Shown one piece after another: positions 1-7,785 of a DNA stretch of 64,000 bases (within the stretch, counting starts at the first letter, position 1; every line of letters starts with the position of its first letter). The translations under genes were made by a program, and so were the position numbers. Below the pieces are notes generated by a model. That model saw only the letters and a program-made list of their open reading frames with translations. It had not been told where the DNA came from and ran no database searches. Location of the stretch: the NCBI GenBank assembly GCA_022772475.1, contig JALEZQ010000064.1, forward strand, positions 33,419-97,418, in the 5' to 3' direction. This stretch comes from Bacteroidales bacterium (GTDB lineage Bacteria > Bacteroidota > Bacteroidia > Bacteroidales > Bacteroidaceae).

Positions 1-423
1 GAAAACTCGTGTCTGCTGGAAGCCCCCAACCGCACCCTCTGCGTCACCACCGAAGGGGAGATAAAGATAGACCTCGACGCACACATATTGAGAGACCATC
101 AGTACCCCTTAGACTACGACAAGTACATCGAGCTGTCGTTAGAGGCCAAAAACGGCAAGACGGGCATGACCATTACCCGCAAACATATCGCCGCCGACGG
201 CGCAATCACGGTGTGGAGTTCGCACGTACATCTTTCTGGGAGTATTACAACGAGTGCACGCATGTCATGCACAGCAACGATGAACGAATATGGAGGTTTC
301 ATCATTGACGCCACCATCATCGAGAAAGATGGCACTCAATGCGATTGCCACATCAACTTGAATGCTGAAACCGGCGAGGTCCTCTCATCCACTATTATTA
401 TTTCGTCCGTAATCCATCCGTAA
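1..423 (+). CDS. 3' part of an unrecognised protein (5' end outside window)
   Basis: The reading frame is open from the first base to a TAA stop at 421-423, giving at least 140 residues, so the true start lies to the left of the window. The visible part alternates short beta-type stretches with Gly/Asp turns and has a C-terminal segment rich in Thr, Ile and Ser. I recognise no family and see no catalytic motif or membrane segment. An internal TTG at 88 could be read as a start, but the upstream codons are sensible, so I treat the gene as partial. An alternative frame (9-308) is also open, but it stops early and is probably a shadow. Confidence 0.55.
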   Translation, partial: ENSCLLEAPNRTLCVTTEGEIKIDLDAHILRDHQYPLDYDKYIELSLEAKNGKTGMTITRKHIAADGAITVWSSHVHLSGSITTSARMSCTATMNEYGGFIIDATIIEKDGTQCDCHINLNAETGEVLSSTIIISSVIHP

Positions 424-1119
424 GTTCAGCAAACTTCGGTACAGGATGGCTGAAAGGCATTCGCAACCCGACGCAGGCGGGTTTGTGCCCGGCCCGGCGG
501 CAAGCGACTGAAAGGAGTGACGCCCCGGGCCTGTCGTTTGCGTGCTCGTGATCAATCGGGACCGGTTGCCGCTGCATCACGGCCGAAGCTGTCTGCCAAC
601 GGCAATGCAAAGTTACGCAACGCCCGGGCCGCCCTTCACGTTGTTACCGGCTGTGCAAGGGCAGCCCGCCACCAACCCCCCGTACTTTTCCCTGTGTCAA
701 AATACGCTGTGCTACAACCACTCACATGCTATCCCTACCTTAGTTCTTCCACGTTTCTTCTTTTGTAAAACTGAAAACTTACTTTCCATGATGCATTGCT
801 GATGCATAAGCGGAATAATGGACTGCCGCACTACAACTTCGAGCCGAAAGTTGCCCAAAGGTCTGAACCAATGTGTGGCGTATCGGAAAACGATAGAGTT
901 CTTTATCAAGACCAATGGGCTGCATGGTTTCTTTTAGCGCAATGGGGTAGTCCGGGAAAAGTTTTGGGCAATGCCAGTCGCTCAATGGAGGAGAAGTTGG
1001 GAAGCGGAAGAGATTATACTTTCTCAGATTCGGGTAGGTTAATAAAAAACTGAAAGTGTTAGAGAAACGATTAATATGGGAGAAACTGTAAAACAGGGTA
1101 GAGGAAATACTATGGATGG
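424..1119. other. Intergenic stretch with no convincing gene
   Basis: About 700 bases lie between the first gene fragment and the leftward phosphoesterase. A small stem (AACCCG/CGGGTT near 468-486) could terminate the first gene. A leftward TAACTTTG box at 607-614 resembles a Bacteroidota promoter but faces no gene. Short frames on both strands (for example 796-1053 plus, 779-1252 minus) have no recognisable content. Part of this may be decayed coding DNA. Confidence 0.5.
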
Positions 1120-1881
1120 CTATAAGGTCAGATGCTTGCCGTGGGAGAAGTGTTGATGCTCGTTGGAGAAAACATAACCTAACTGGTTGGACAGGCATTG
1201 GGTATGGCCTATCCTTGCATCGATGTTGGTGTGCGAGTGTCCGTATATCCAATAGTCAATGCCGCTGTCGGCGATATAGTCCTCCAGTTCCACAGTGAAC
1301 GCTCCGTTTGCCTTGCTGCCCTGAAACTTAGGGTGGAGCATACGGAACGACGGTACATGATGGGTGACGACAATCTTATGGGCGGCTTGCGAATGCACCA
1401 AAGTCTCTTTGATGAACGTGAGGCATCGCTCATGCTCAGCATTGAATTGTGCATGGGTCATCAGTTCTCCTTTATATAAAATACGGTGGAAATCGCTTAT
1501 CACTTGCTCAGTAAAGTAAGCGTCCTCCAATGGAATCCTCGACCAAAGGGTGGAGAGGATGATGTCGGTGTCGCCAATCTTCACAATACCGTTGTAATGG
1601 CTGAACACGTTGGGGCGTATCTCCAACAGATAACCGTCGGGCAGTGTCGTCACATCGTAGTATTTATAGAATTCATGGTTGCCCATGCAGCAATGCACCT
1701 CCTTGTAGTTCTCCGATGCCCAGTCCCAAAAGGGATGCCGGGAGTAGTTGTCATCGCTGAGATAGCCGATGTCGCCGGCAAGCAGCAGTATGTCGCCCGT
1801 TACTTCCAAGGGATGGGCTTTCAGATACCGCCAGTTGTCAGCAAACTCCAAATGCAGATCGGATGCGTATTGTATCTTCAT
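1120..1881 (-). CDS. Calcineurin-like metallophosphoesterase
   Basis: A 253-residue single-domain phosphoesterase with the full metal-binding set of the calcineurin superfamily: Asp8 and His10 in SDLH, Asp37 in GDIG, Asn68-His69 in GNHE, His174-His175 in THH, and His215/His217 in GHSH. It has no signal peptide, so it is cytoplasmic. Its substrate is not evident; members of this superfamily act on cyclic nucleotides, nucleotides, proteins or nucleic acids. It starts 5 bases after the stop of the nucleotidyltransferase gene and is surely in the same transcript. Downstream it runs into non-coding DNA. Functional coupling to the AbiE-like pair is inferred from position only. Confidence 0.85.
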   Translation of the reverse strand: MKIQYASDLHLEFADNWRYLKAHPLEVTGDILLLAGDIGYLSDDNYSRHPFWDWASENYKEVHCCMGNHEFYKYYDVTTLPDGYLLEIRPNVFSHYNGIVKIGDTDIILSTLWSRIPLEDAYFTEQVISDFHRILYKGELMTHAQFNAEHERCLTFIKETLVHSQAAHKIVVTHHVPSFRMLHPKFQGSKANGAFTVELEDYIADSGIDYWIYGHSHTNIDARIGHTQCLSNQLGYVFSNEHQHFSHGKHLTL

Positions 1882-1886
1882 ATTGA

Positions 1887-2672
1887 CTACTCTTTTATGA
1901 ACGCATTGCGCAGGATATCCAAATACACACGTATTTGTTCTTCCGTTCTACCTAATGCGTCTCTCAATGATTTGGAATTGGCAGACAGCTCTTCTTCTAT
2001 ACGCAGGACGAAGGATTGTACAGTGTCCCAAACAGACGGAACCACTGCCAGCGTCTCAGAGAAATCTGCTCCAGCAATCAGTTTCAGCACGTCATTGCGG
2101 TGTTTCTTGATGTCCTTGGTGTTTACCATGCGTCCAGCCTCGTGTTCTGCCAGCAGATTGAGGTAAGCCTTAGTCTTTAGGCAAACAAGGGCATAATGGG
2201 AGGCATAACGCAGACCGTTCTCCACGTAGCTATTGTTCACGGTCAGTTCATAGTATTCTTCGTCCATCATGATGGCACTGAGGCTTGACACGTCTTCTCC
2301 TGTAGGTATCGGCTCCAAATGGAAGCCTGAAGGTTCGCCAAGCAAGTCGGAATGTCTTGAAAGCAGTTCTATTTTGGCAGGGAATCCCGGTTTGCCGTTC
2401 TCAAAGCGGTACAGCGTGTACGCCGGTGCCATGTTTTCCCCACGTTTGCGCTTACCATTCCTGTATTGCCCTTCCTTTACGAAATTCCAAAAGGCATTTG
2501 CAAACTCCGCCGTCATCTTTTCAACCACCAGTATCATGTCAATATCGACCGTGGCGCGTGGTTCCACCATGGTCTTGCTCAGTACAGCATCACAGGCTGT
2601 ACCACCTATAATCACATAGTTTTCAGAAAACGCGCTGAATGCCTCCCTAAACTTTTCTATTCCCTTAACCAT
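1887..2672 (-). CDS. AbiEii-like nucleotidyltransferase (putative toxin)
   Basis: A 261-residue protein of the polymerase-beta-type nucleotidyltransferase superfamily. The N-terminus carries the Gly-Gly motif (residues 23-24, IIGGTA), then two metal-binding acids in TVDID (Asp43, Asp45) and a likely third acid at Glu102 in KIELL. The C-terminal half is helical. AbiEii toxins share this layout and act with an upstream winged-helix AbiEi antitoxin. The preceding gene fits that role, and the two overlap by 16 bases. An alternative is a housekeeping or resistance nucleotidyltransferase, but the tight pairing favours a toxin-antitoxin or abortive-infection module. Confidence 0.7.
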   Translation of the reverse strand: MVKGIEKFREAFSAFSENYVIIGGTACDAVLSKTMVEPRATVDIDMILVVEKMTAEFANAFWNFVKEGQYRNGKRKRGENMAPAYTLYRFENGKPGFPAKIELLSRHSDLLGEPSGFHLEPIPTGEDVSSLSAIMMDEEYYELTVNNSYVENGLRYASHYALVCLKTKAYLNLLAEHEAGRMVNTKDIKKHRNDVLKLIAGADFSETLAVVPSVWDTVQSFVLRIEEELSANSKSLRDALGRTEEQIRVYLDILRNAFIKE

Positions 2673-3613
2673 AATCTGTCAGTCATTAATTCAATTTCTT
2701 TTTCCACCCTCGGGTCATCGTCTTCCCTCAATGAGAGGACAAGAGAAAGGCGGTCCACAAAACCATCTTCCTTGTCTATGACCGGGGGATATTTCCACAC
2801 TTCTATTCTGGTGCCACCGTCCAAAATGTTCAGTTCCGGCAGCGCCCCCGCCTCTTTGGATTTTCTAAACTCTGGACCATAGATGACCTTTGTCTGCATC
2901 CGTTCCGGATTGAGAGCTGAATAATGCGACAGGGCATTGATGCCTCCAACCACACCCTGAGCCACTTCTTCGTCAGCGTACCATACGGATTTGATGGGAT
3001 TTTGCATCAACGGTTCTGCCTCTTTCCAGAGTCGTTTACCTTCTTTCTCAAAGTGTATGCGCTTCGTCCCGTTGTTGTTCACTTCCACATCAACCAAATA
3101 TGTGGCTTTCAATTGACGGACTGCACGACTGATGGCAAGATAGTTGTAGGGCAACAGCTTTTCCATGTCCGACAAGGTACAGCCTTCCAAACTCTTGCGC
3201 TGAAGATGATACAACAGCAGGTATTGGGCGGCAGGTTGCAGCCGTTCCTTGTTGATTGGTGCACTGTCTCTTGCATTGATAAGGAAGAACGGCAGAAAGA
3301 CATACTTGCCGCTCACCACAAAATACACGCCTTGCTCAATATACCTGTTACGCTCGTATGAAGCCAGTTGGTCGAACATTATCACGCATGGCTTCCCCAA
3401 GACCGCAGACAGGTTTGATGTCAGCTTCTTGCATTGCACGGGCGTGAGGTGTACAGCCGTTTTGCTTTCCAAAGCCACAAACTGAATCCCCATATACTCT
3501 ATGTCATAGAACGAAAACATAAGCAGTGCATCGGTAAACACACCTTTCAGTTCACTCCGATTCTTAAGTCGCATCGGAATTGCTTTGCCTGCTATAACTA
3601 CAGTCTTGTTCAT
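2657..3613 (-). CDS. Winged-helix protein, putative AbiEi-like antitoxin/regulator
   Basis: A 318-residue soluble protein, first gene of a leftward three-gene operon. The middle part (about 135-200) looks like a winged helix-turn-helix: helices around QYLLLYHLQRKS and LSDMEKLLPYNYLAISRAVR, then a wing with a basic strand. The N-terminal 130 residues read as an alpha/beta nuclease-like or restriction-like sensor fold, but I cannot assign it. AbiEi antitoxins combine an N-terminal wHTH with a C-terminal antitoxin domain, so the domain order here differs and the link to AbiEi rests mainly on the partner gene. A TATCTTTG promoter lies 46 bases upstream. Confidence 0.6.
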   Translation of the reverse strand: MNKTVVIAGKAIPMRLKNRSELKGVFTDALLMFSFYDIEYMGIQFVALESKTAVHLTPVQCKKLTSNLSAVLGKPCVIMFDQLASYERNRYIEQGVYFVVSGKYVFLPFFLINARDSAPINKERLQPAAQYLLLYHLQRKSLEGCTLSDMEKLLPYNYLAISRAVRQLKATYLVDVEVNNNGTKRIHFEKEGKRLWKEAEPLMQNPIKSVWYADEEVAQGVVGGINALSHYSALNPERMQTKVIYGPEFRKSKEAGALPELNILDGGTRIEVWKYPPVIDKEDGFVDRLSLVLSLREDDDPRVEKEIELMTDRLWLRE

Positions 3614-3658
3614 ATTTTAATCATATTTGCTCAATTATCAATACCAATGAAAACAGTG

Positions 3659-3666
3659 CAAAGATA
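3659..3666 (-). promoter_or_regulatory. Promoter -7 box of the AbiE-like operon
   Basis: Reading leftward the box is TATCTTTG, matching the Bacteroidota consensus TAnnTTTG. It sits 46 bases upstream of the ATG at 3613. I see no clear -33 TTTG. Confidence 0.55.
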
Positions 3667-3764
3667 ATGGTAATCGATGAAAATCGGGCATGTTTTGGAG
3701 AAAAGGCGAAGATTTGATAAAATCCTTGGTAAGAAAGTACGGGACGGACGTACATGCCGAGGAG

Positions 3765-3919
3765 GGTGTGTCAAAATGCAAATTTTGACGCACACGCGAA
3801 GGTGCGTCAGAATGGTTAAGATGCAAGGCGCTGAGGATGAGGGCGCCGGGAGTGTAGTGAAGTACATGACCAAGCCCGAAGACGATAGCAACGCAGCAGA
3901 TTGGCCATTATGACACACC
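3765..3919. repeat. Palindromic intergenic element, long form
   Basis: The outer arms are GGTGTGTCA (3765-3773) and TGACACACC (3911-3919). Inside, GGTGCGTCAGAATGGTTAA (from 3801) pairs, with G-T wobbles, with the right arm ending TTGGCCATTATGACACACC. A second inner hairpin, TGACGCAC/GTGCGTCA, sits at 3786-3809. The same arm sequence with a shorter loop occurs at 63510-63579. Confidence 0.7.
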
Positions 3920-4076
3920 GTCATTAGGTAAGCATACTATTTTGCCAATATGCCTATTGCGTCTCGCTCCACGAAATCAGCAATGGTCTGCACTCCGCCT
4001 GCACTTAGGGTTATTGCATTCCGACAAAAAACAACAAAAAAAGACATCACAAAGCTGGCATTTATTAAAATCTCCG

Positions 4077-4084
4077 TATATTTG
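4077..4084 (+). promoter_or_regulatory. Promoter -7 box ahead of the leader RNA and CXXX cassette
   Basis: TATATTTG matches the Bacteroidota -7 consensus TAnnTTTG. No open gene follows until 4673, so the first ~440 bases of the transcript would be untranslated and include the structured region and terminator ending near 4528. Confidence 0.55.
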
Positions 4085-4309
4085 CATTGAACTATCATTG
4101 CCATTGTTAGTTGTCATCATGAGACGCGCTCTTTCTTGGCAGCGAACAAGGCAGCCCACGCCGGGCAGAGTATGGCCAAGTCGTCAAGACGAAGCGGTAT
4201 GATGCGGGCATTGGGTGGGAAGCATAGTTCAGACATAATGAAGGCGTTTACTAACGCTTTGTTCTTGACGAGTCGAATCTAGCAAATTCAATTATCAAAG
4301 TCTGGAACT

Positions 4310-4528
4310 TAGCAACGGTAGATGCCCCGGGTGTGATTTGTCTAACCCGTTGAGACCTTGTAAGCACGAATTGTATCCTTTCGGGCACAAGTGAATGTAT
4401 ATATAGGTCTTTTCGTGGCAAAGATTTTTCATATCGGCGTGGGCTCTGACGTTGTCTGTTCAACTTTGATAGGCAATGCTAGAGCCTCGACTCGTGGAAC
4501 GGACAACTGACGTTTCCACGCTTTTTTT
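4310..4528 (+). ncRNA. Candidate structured RNA (leader or small RNA)
   Basis: This gene-free stretch contains a series of base-paired arms: CGGGT (4328-4332) with ACCCG (4345-4349); AGACCT (4353-4358) with AGGTCT (4405-4410), enclosing CTTGT (4357-4361) with ACAAG (4387-4391); GGCTCT near 4442 with AGAGCC near 4481; and the terminal hairpin at 4493-4520 followed by seven T. GTTGTC (4451-4456) can also pair with GACAAC (4502-4507) in the terminator loop, allowing an alternative or pseudoknot fold. I do not recognise it as 6S RNA, tmRNA, SRP RNA or RNase P RNA. It could be a regulatory leader of the peptide cassette or an independent small RNA. Confidence 0.5.
4493..4528 (+). terminator. Intrinsic terminator at the end of the candidate RNA
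   Basis: CGTGGAA (4493-4499) pairs with TTCCACG (4514-4520), followed by CTTTTTTT. It lies 145 bases before the peptide gene, so it would end a short RNA or act as an attenuator of the cassette. Confidence 0.7.
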
Positions 4529-4672
4529 ATGTCCGCAAGTGAATGGGACGGATTACCTCAATTGCCGTGGACACATACAACTGTCAGCGGCCATGCCACT
4601 CTTTCCTATTATACTTTCAGCGAATACAAATAATGCCGAAAGGCAAATCGTTTTAATTTTATACTTATCGTT

Positions 4673-4999
4673 ATGAACAAAAATGGAAAGAACGAAGAGC
4701 TCCAGTCAAGAAGAGAGTTCTTCAAGAAGGCGGCTAAACGTGCGCTGCCTATCTTAGGTGCTATCGTGCTGGCAAACGCTCCAGTTATTGCAAATGCTGC
4801 TGAGGAAGCTCCGATGGGATGTAATTACTTTTGCTCCGGAGGATGTAGTGGCAGTTGCGGCCGTTCATGCTCCTACGGTTGTTATGGAGGGTGTAAAGGA
4901 GGGTGTAGTGGAGCATGCTCCTATACATGTCAAAATACTTGTAAAGGTACTTGCCAAGGAAGATGTAGCGGAGGTTGTTCTAGTATGAATTCTTACTAA
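4673..4999 (+). CDS. CXXX-repeat Cys-rich peptide with twin-arginine signal (RiPP-like precursor)
   Basis: A 108-residue precursor. Residues 1-42 form a textbook twin-arginine signal: SRREFFK at 12-18, a hydrophobic core at 24-36 and a likely AxA cleavage site ANA at 40-42. After a short acidic linker, cysteines occur at every fourth residue from Cys50 to Cys102 (14 Cys), with mostly Gly, Ser, Tyr and Lys between them and a short SSMNSY tail. Cys-rich peptides of this kind are the targets in the CXXX-repeat radical SAM systems described bioinformatically in Bacteroidota. The maturase gene starts directly after the stop, and tatA and tatC follow. I infer that the peptide is modified in the cytoplasm, then exported folded by Tat. 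The mature activity is unknown. Confidence 0.85.
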   Translation: MNKNGKNEELQSRREFFKKAAKRALPILGAIVLANAPVIANAAEEAPMGCNYFCSGGCSGSCGRSCSYGCYGGCKGGCSGACSYTCQNTCKGTCQGRCSGGCSSMNSY

Positions 5000-6244
5000 A
5001 TGATTAATCAGGTAAAATTATGGCAATCTGGGGAAGCTAAGACCATAACATTCATTGTTACCAAGGACTGCCAGCTTGCCTGTAAATATTGCTACCTCGT
5101 AGGTAAAAACTCAAAAGAGAAAATGACCTGGGAGGTAGCAAAACAATTTGTTGACTACATCCTTACCCATGAGGATGATATGAAAGAGAAAAGCGTAATT
5201 TGGGATTTTATCGGTGGCGAACCATTCCTCGAAATCGATTTGATTGACAAAATATGCGATTATATAAAGACCGAGATGTTCAGACGTAATCATCATTGGT
5301 TTAATTCTTACCGTATCTCTTTCTCCACTAATGGCATAAACTACCATACAAAGCAAGTACAGGAGTTTATAAAGAAAAACCGAGAGCATCTCAGCATTGG
5401 CATAACAATTGATGGCACACAGAAGAAGCACGACCTAAACCGGATATGGAAAACTCCGGATATGGAACAGGGCATCATGCCCAAGCCTGAAGAAGAACGT
5501 GGCTCTTATGCTGATGTCGTGAAGAATATCCCGCTATGGCTTCAACAGTTTCCCGATGGAGCAACGAAGGTAACTATCAGCAGTGCAGACATTCCATATA
5601 TAAAAGAAAGCGTACTCCACCTTTATTCTCTTGGCATACATGAAGTGAATATCAATTGTGTGTTTGAAGATGTATGGCGTGAGGGTGATGACATGCTGTT
5701 TGAAGAACAATTGCTACAGCTTGCTGATGTCATTATTGAGGGTGGATATTATAATGATTATGCATGTTCCTTCTTTTCGGAAAGTATTGGCAAACCTCTT
5801 GACAGAATACTTGAAAACCAGAACTGGTGTGGCGCTGGCAAAATGTTGTCTATAGACGCCGCTGGTAATTTCTACCCCTGTACGCGATTCGCCCAATACT
5901 CTCTTCGCGATAAAAAGGCATGGATTATAGGTAATGTGCATGACGGTATCGACAAGAACAAATTACGCCCGTTCCTTACTCTTGACCGTTGCACGCAATC
6001 AAGACAAGAATGCATCGACTGCGAGGTGGCAAGTGGTTGTGCATGGTGCCAAGGCGAGAACTACGATGCAGCAGACACGCCAACGATTAACCAGCGCGCA
6101 GTGGCAATCTGTAAGATGCACAAGGCGAGAGTAAGGGCCAACAACTATTATTGGAACAAGCTGTACCGTAAACTCGAACTGGAAGGCATCACCAAAGAGG
6201 AGGCAAAAGAATACGTCAAAGAGTCGAATCCTAAAAACTGCTGA
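5000..6244 (+). CDS. Radical SAM/SPASM peptide maturase, CXXX-repeat target type
   Basis: A 414-residue enzyme. The radical SAM cluster motif is Cys24-x3-Cys28-x2-Cys31 (CQLACKYCY), and GGEP at 72-75 binds the methionine of SAM. The C-terminal SPASM-type region supplies Cys277, Cys294, Cys331, Cys338, Cys341, Cys347, Cys350 and Cys371, enough for two further Fe-S clusters. SPASM enzymes modify ribosomal peptides, for example by thioether or C-C cross-links. The ATG begins immediately after the stop of the Cys-rich peptide gene, so the peptide is the obvious substrate. The exact chemistry on the cysteines cannot be read from sequence. Confidence 0.88.
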   Translation: MINQVKLWQSGEAKTITFIVTKDCQLACKYCYLVGKNSKEKMTWEVAKQFVDYILTHEDDMKEKSVIWDFIGGEPFLEIDLIDKICDYIKTEMFRRNHHWFNSYRISFSTNGINYHTKQVQEFIKKNREHLSIGITIDGTQKKHDLNRIWKTPDMEQGIMPKPEEERGSYADVVKNIPLWLQQFPDGATKVTISSADIPYIKESVLHLYSLGIHEVNINCVFEDVWREGDDMLFEEQLLQLADVIIEGGYYNDYACSFFSESIGKPLDRILENQNWCGAGKMLSIDAAGNFYPCTRFAQYSLRDKKAWIIGNVHDGIDKNKLRPFLTLDRCTQSRQECIDCEVASGCAWCQGENYDAADTPTINQRAVAICKMHKARVRANNYYWNKLYRKLELEGITKEEAKEYVKESNPKNC

Positions 6245-6246
6245 TC

Positions 6247-7251
6247 ATGCTACAATACCTCGTTATATTACTGGATGATACGTCAACCTCATTCTGCCAT
6301 TACGACAATAGCCATATCAAGAGCAAACTCATCAGCCTTGAAGACTTGAAGGCCGGCATATTCTATGCCATGAAGGAAAACCTTATGATTCAGTTCGTAT
6401 ATCCTGATTACAAACTGCCGCAGGAGTACAAGGACGTTATCAACACGATTGACCACAGCGTCATTGTGTCTGCCTTATGCGAAGATTCTGAACTAAAAGA
6501 CAAGGCGGATGTGGTTGTGATGAACGGCTGGGATAGTTTAGGAAAGGTAAATTTCACTACGGATACGTCTTACGTTCTTCGCACGACCAAATCCGACCTA
6601 TTTGACAAATATCAGTCCCTCACGCACGCCCTTGGAAATGTGAGACGATTGAACATTGTCTTCACAGACGTGGAAAGCTTTACAGAGGAGGATTTTGACA
6701 AGTACAAAAATGTATTATCTTCGCTTTCCGAAGAAATTGAGAAACTGTATGTGGAGGGCAAATCTCCCCAGTTGAACCTGCTCACCGACCGCATGATGCT
6801 CGACAAGATGAACAACTGCAATGCCGGCTGGGAGAACATTACGCTCGCTCCCGATGGGAAGTTCTATGTATGTCCCGCGTTCTATCATGCACAGCAGGCA
6901 GACGGCAGCGAGCATTCTATCGGCGACGTTTGTAAAAAAGGCTATAGCATAGGCAGCTTGAAATCCGGATTGGAAATCAAAAATCCTCAGTTATATCACC
7001 TTGACCACGCAAAACTATGCCGCAATTGCGACGCCTTCCAATGCAAAAGGTGTATATGGCTCAACAGAAAGACTACCTATGAAGTCTGTACGCCAAGTCA
7101 TGAGCAGTGCGTGTTGGCCCATCTTGAGCGTAATGCCGGCAGGCTGTTGCTGAACAATATCCGCAAGCATGGAAGTTTTCTGCCCGAGAAAGATGAAATC
7201 AAAGAAATCGATTATTTAGACCCGTTTGAAAAGAAAGAAGAATATGAGTAA
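6247..7251 (+). CDS. CXXX-repeat peptide maturase partner (SPASM-only protein)
   Basis: A 334-residue protein that resembles the C-terminal half of the preceding enzyme but lacks any CxxxCxxC radical SAM cluster motif. The N-terminal 180 residues look like a degenerate alpha/beta barrel. From residue 191 it has SPASM-like cysteines: Cys191, Cys209, Cys258, Cys261, Cys266, Cys269, Cys281 and Cys288, including APDGKFYVCP typical of SPASM domains. It starts 2 bases after the previous stop. It may form a complex with the active maturase, supply electron-transfer clusters, or hold the peptide. This split arrangement matches the partner maturase known from CXXX-repeat cassettes. Confidence 0.75.
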   Translation: MLQYLVILLDDTSTSFCHYDNSHIKSKLISLEDLKAGIFYAMKENLMIQFVYPDYKLPQEYKDVINTIDHSVIVSALCEDSELKDKADVVVMNGWDSLGKVNFTTDTSYVLRTTKSDLFDKYQSLTHALGNVRRLNIVFTDVESFTEEDFDKYKNVLSSLSEEIEKLYVEGKSPQLNLLTDRMMLDKMNNCNAGWENITLAPDGKFYVCPAFYHAQQADGSEHSIGDVCKKGYSIGSLKSGLEIKNPQLYHLDHAKLCRNCDAFQCKRCIWLNRKTTYEVCTPSHEQCVLAHLERNAGRLLLNNIRKHGSFLPEKDEIKEIDYLDPFEKKEEYE

Positions 7252-7525
7252 CCTAACATTAGTCGGTCAAGTGACCGTAGAAGAAAAGAATGAGATTCAA
7301 ACATTGTTTGAACGTCGTAACGGACTGAACGAGTTGGCAAAGATTGTATCAGCTGACAATTCCGAACTGTATGAAAAATTGGTCAAGGACATGGGTGAGA
7401 CCGGCACTAAATTCCAAAACTGGTGGGATATGATGGCCTATAAGTACCAGTGGGAATCGGCAGAGAATGGCAATTGGCAAATAGACTTCGATACCTGTGA
7501 AATCTTCTTAGTAACAGAACAATGA
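7244..7525 (+). CDS. Small CXXX-repeat modification-system protein
   Basis: A 93-residue soluble protein. I take the ATG at 7244, which overlaps the previous stop by 8 bases; a TTG at 7226 would add six basic residues but is less likely. The protein is mixed alpha/beta with an aromatic stretch ([12 protein letters not shown]) in the middle and a beta-like end ([12 protein letters not shown]). No known catalytic motif is seen. Small proteins in this position belong to CXXX-repeat cassettes and may bind the leader peptide, although it does not look like a PqqD-type recognition element. It is translationally coupled to both neighbours (ATGA overlap with tatA). Confidence 0.7.
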   Translation: MSNLTLVGQVTVEEKNEIQTLFERRNGLNELAKIVSADNSELYEKLVKDMGETGTKFQNWWDMMAYKYQWESAENGNWQIDFDTCEIFLVTEQ

Positions 7526-7785
7526 TTATACAACCTCTGTTTATCGGTACTACCGAACTGCTCCTTATCGGGGGCATTGCTTTACTGCTATTTGGCGGCA
7601 AGAAACTGCCTGAAATGATGCGTGGTCTCGGACAGGGCGTCCGAGAATTCAAGAAGGGCGCAAATGAAGACAAGGAAGAAGACAAGGAAGAAGATACCCA
7701 TGAGGATGTATCAGAAAACACTTCGCCTCACCAGAAGGACTCATCGACATCTGACGTAAAGACCATCCATGGCAAAGAAAAGTGA
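7522..7785 (+). CDS. tatA: Sec-independent translocase subunit TatA
   Basis: An 87-residue TatA-type protein: one N-terminal membrane helix (about 5-24, [20 protein letters not shown]), the hinge FGGKKLPE (24-31), an amphipathic helix with [12 protein letters not shown], and a charged, disordered tail. TatA oligomers form the export pore of the twin-arginine system. The start overlaps the previous stop (ATGA) and its end overlaps tatC by 17 bases, so it is part of the peptide cassette. No TatB is present nearby, which fits minimal TatAC systems. Many Bacteroidales lack Tat, so this pair may be dedicated to the Cys-rich peptide. Confidence 0.92.
   Translation: MIIQPLFIGTTELLLIGGIALLLFGGKKLPEMMRGLGQGVREFKKGANEDKEEDKEEDTHEDVSENTSPHQKDSSTSDVKTIHGKEK

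Noticed and set aside
796-1053. Possible small gene in the left gap
   Set aside because: It begins at TTG, overlaps an equally open minus frame and shows no motif or promoter.
4310-4528. 6S RNA, tmRNA, SRP RNA or RNase P RNA
   Set aside because: No conserved core sequence of these families was seen; I leave it as an unrecognised structured RNA.
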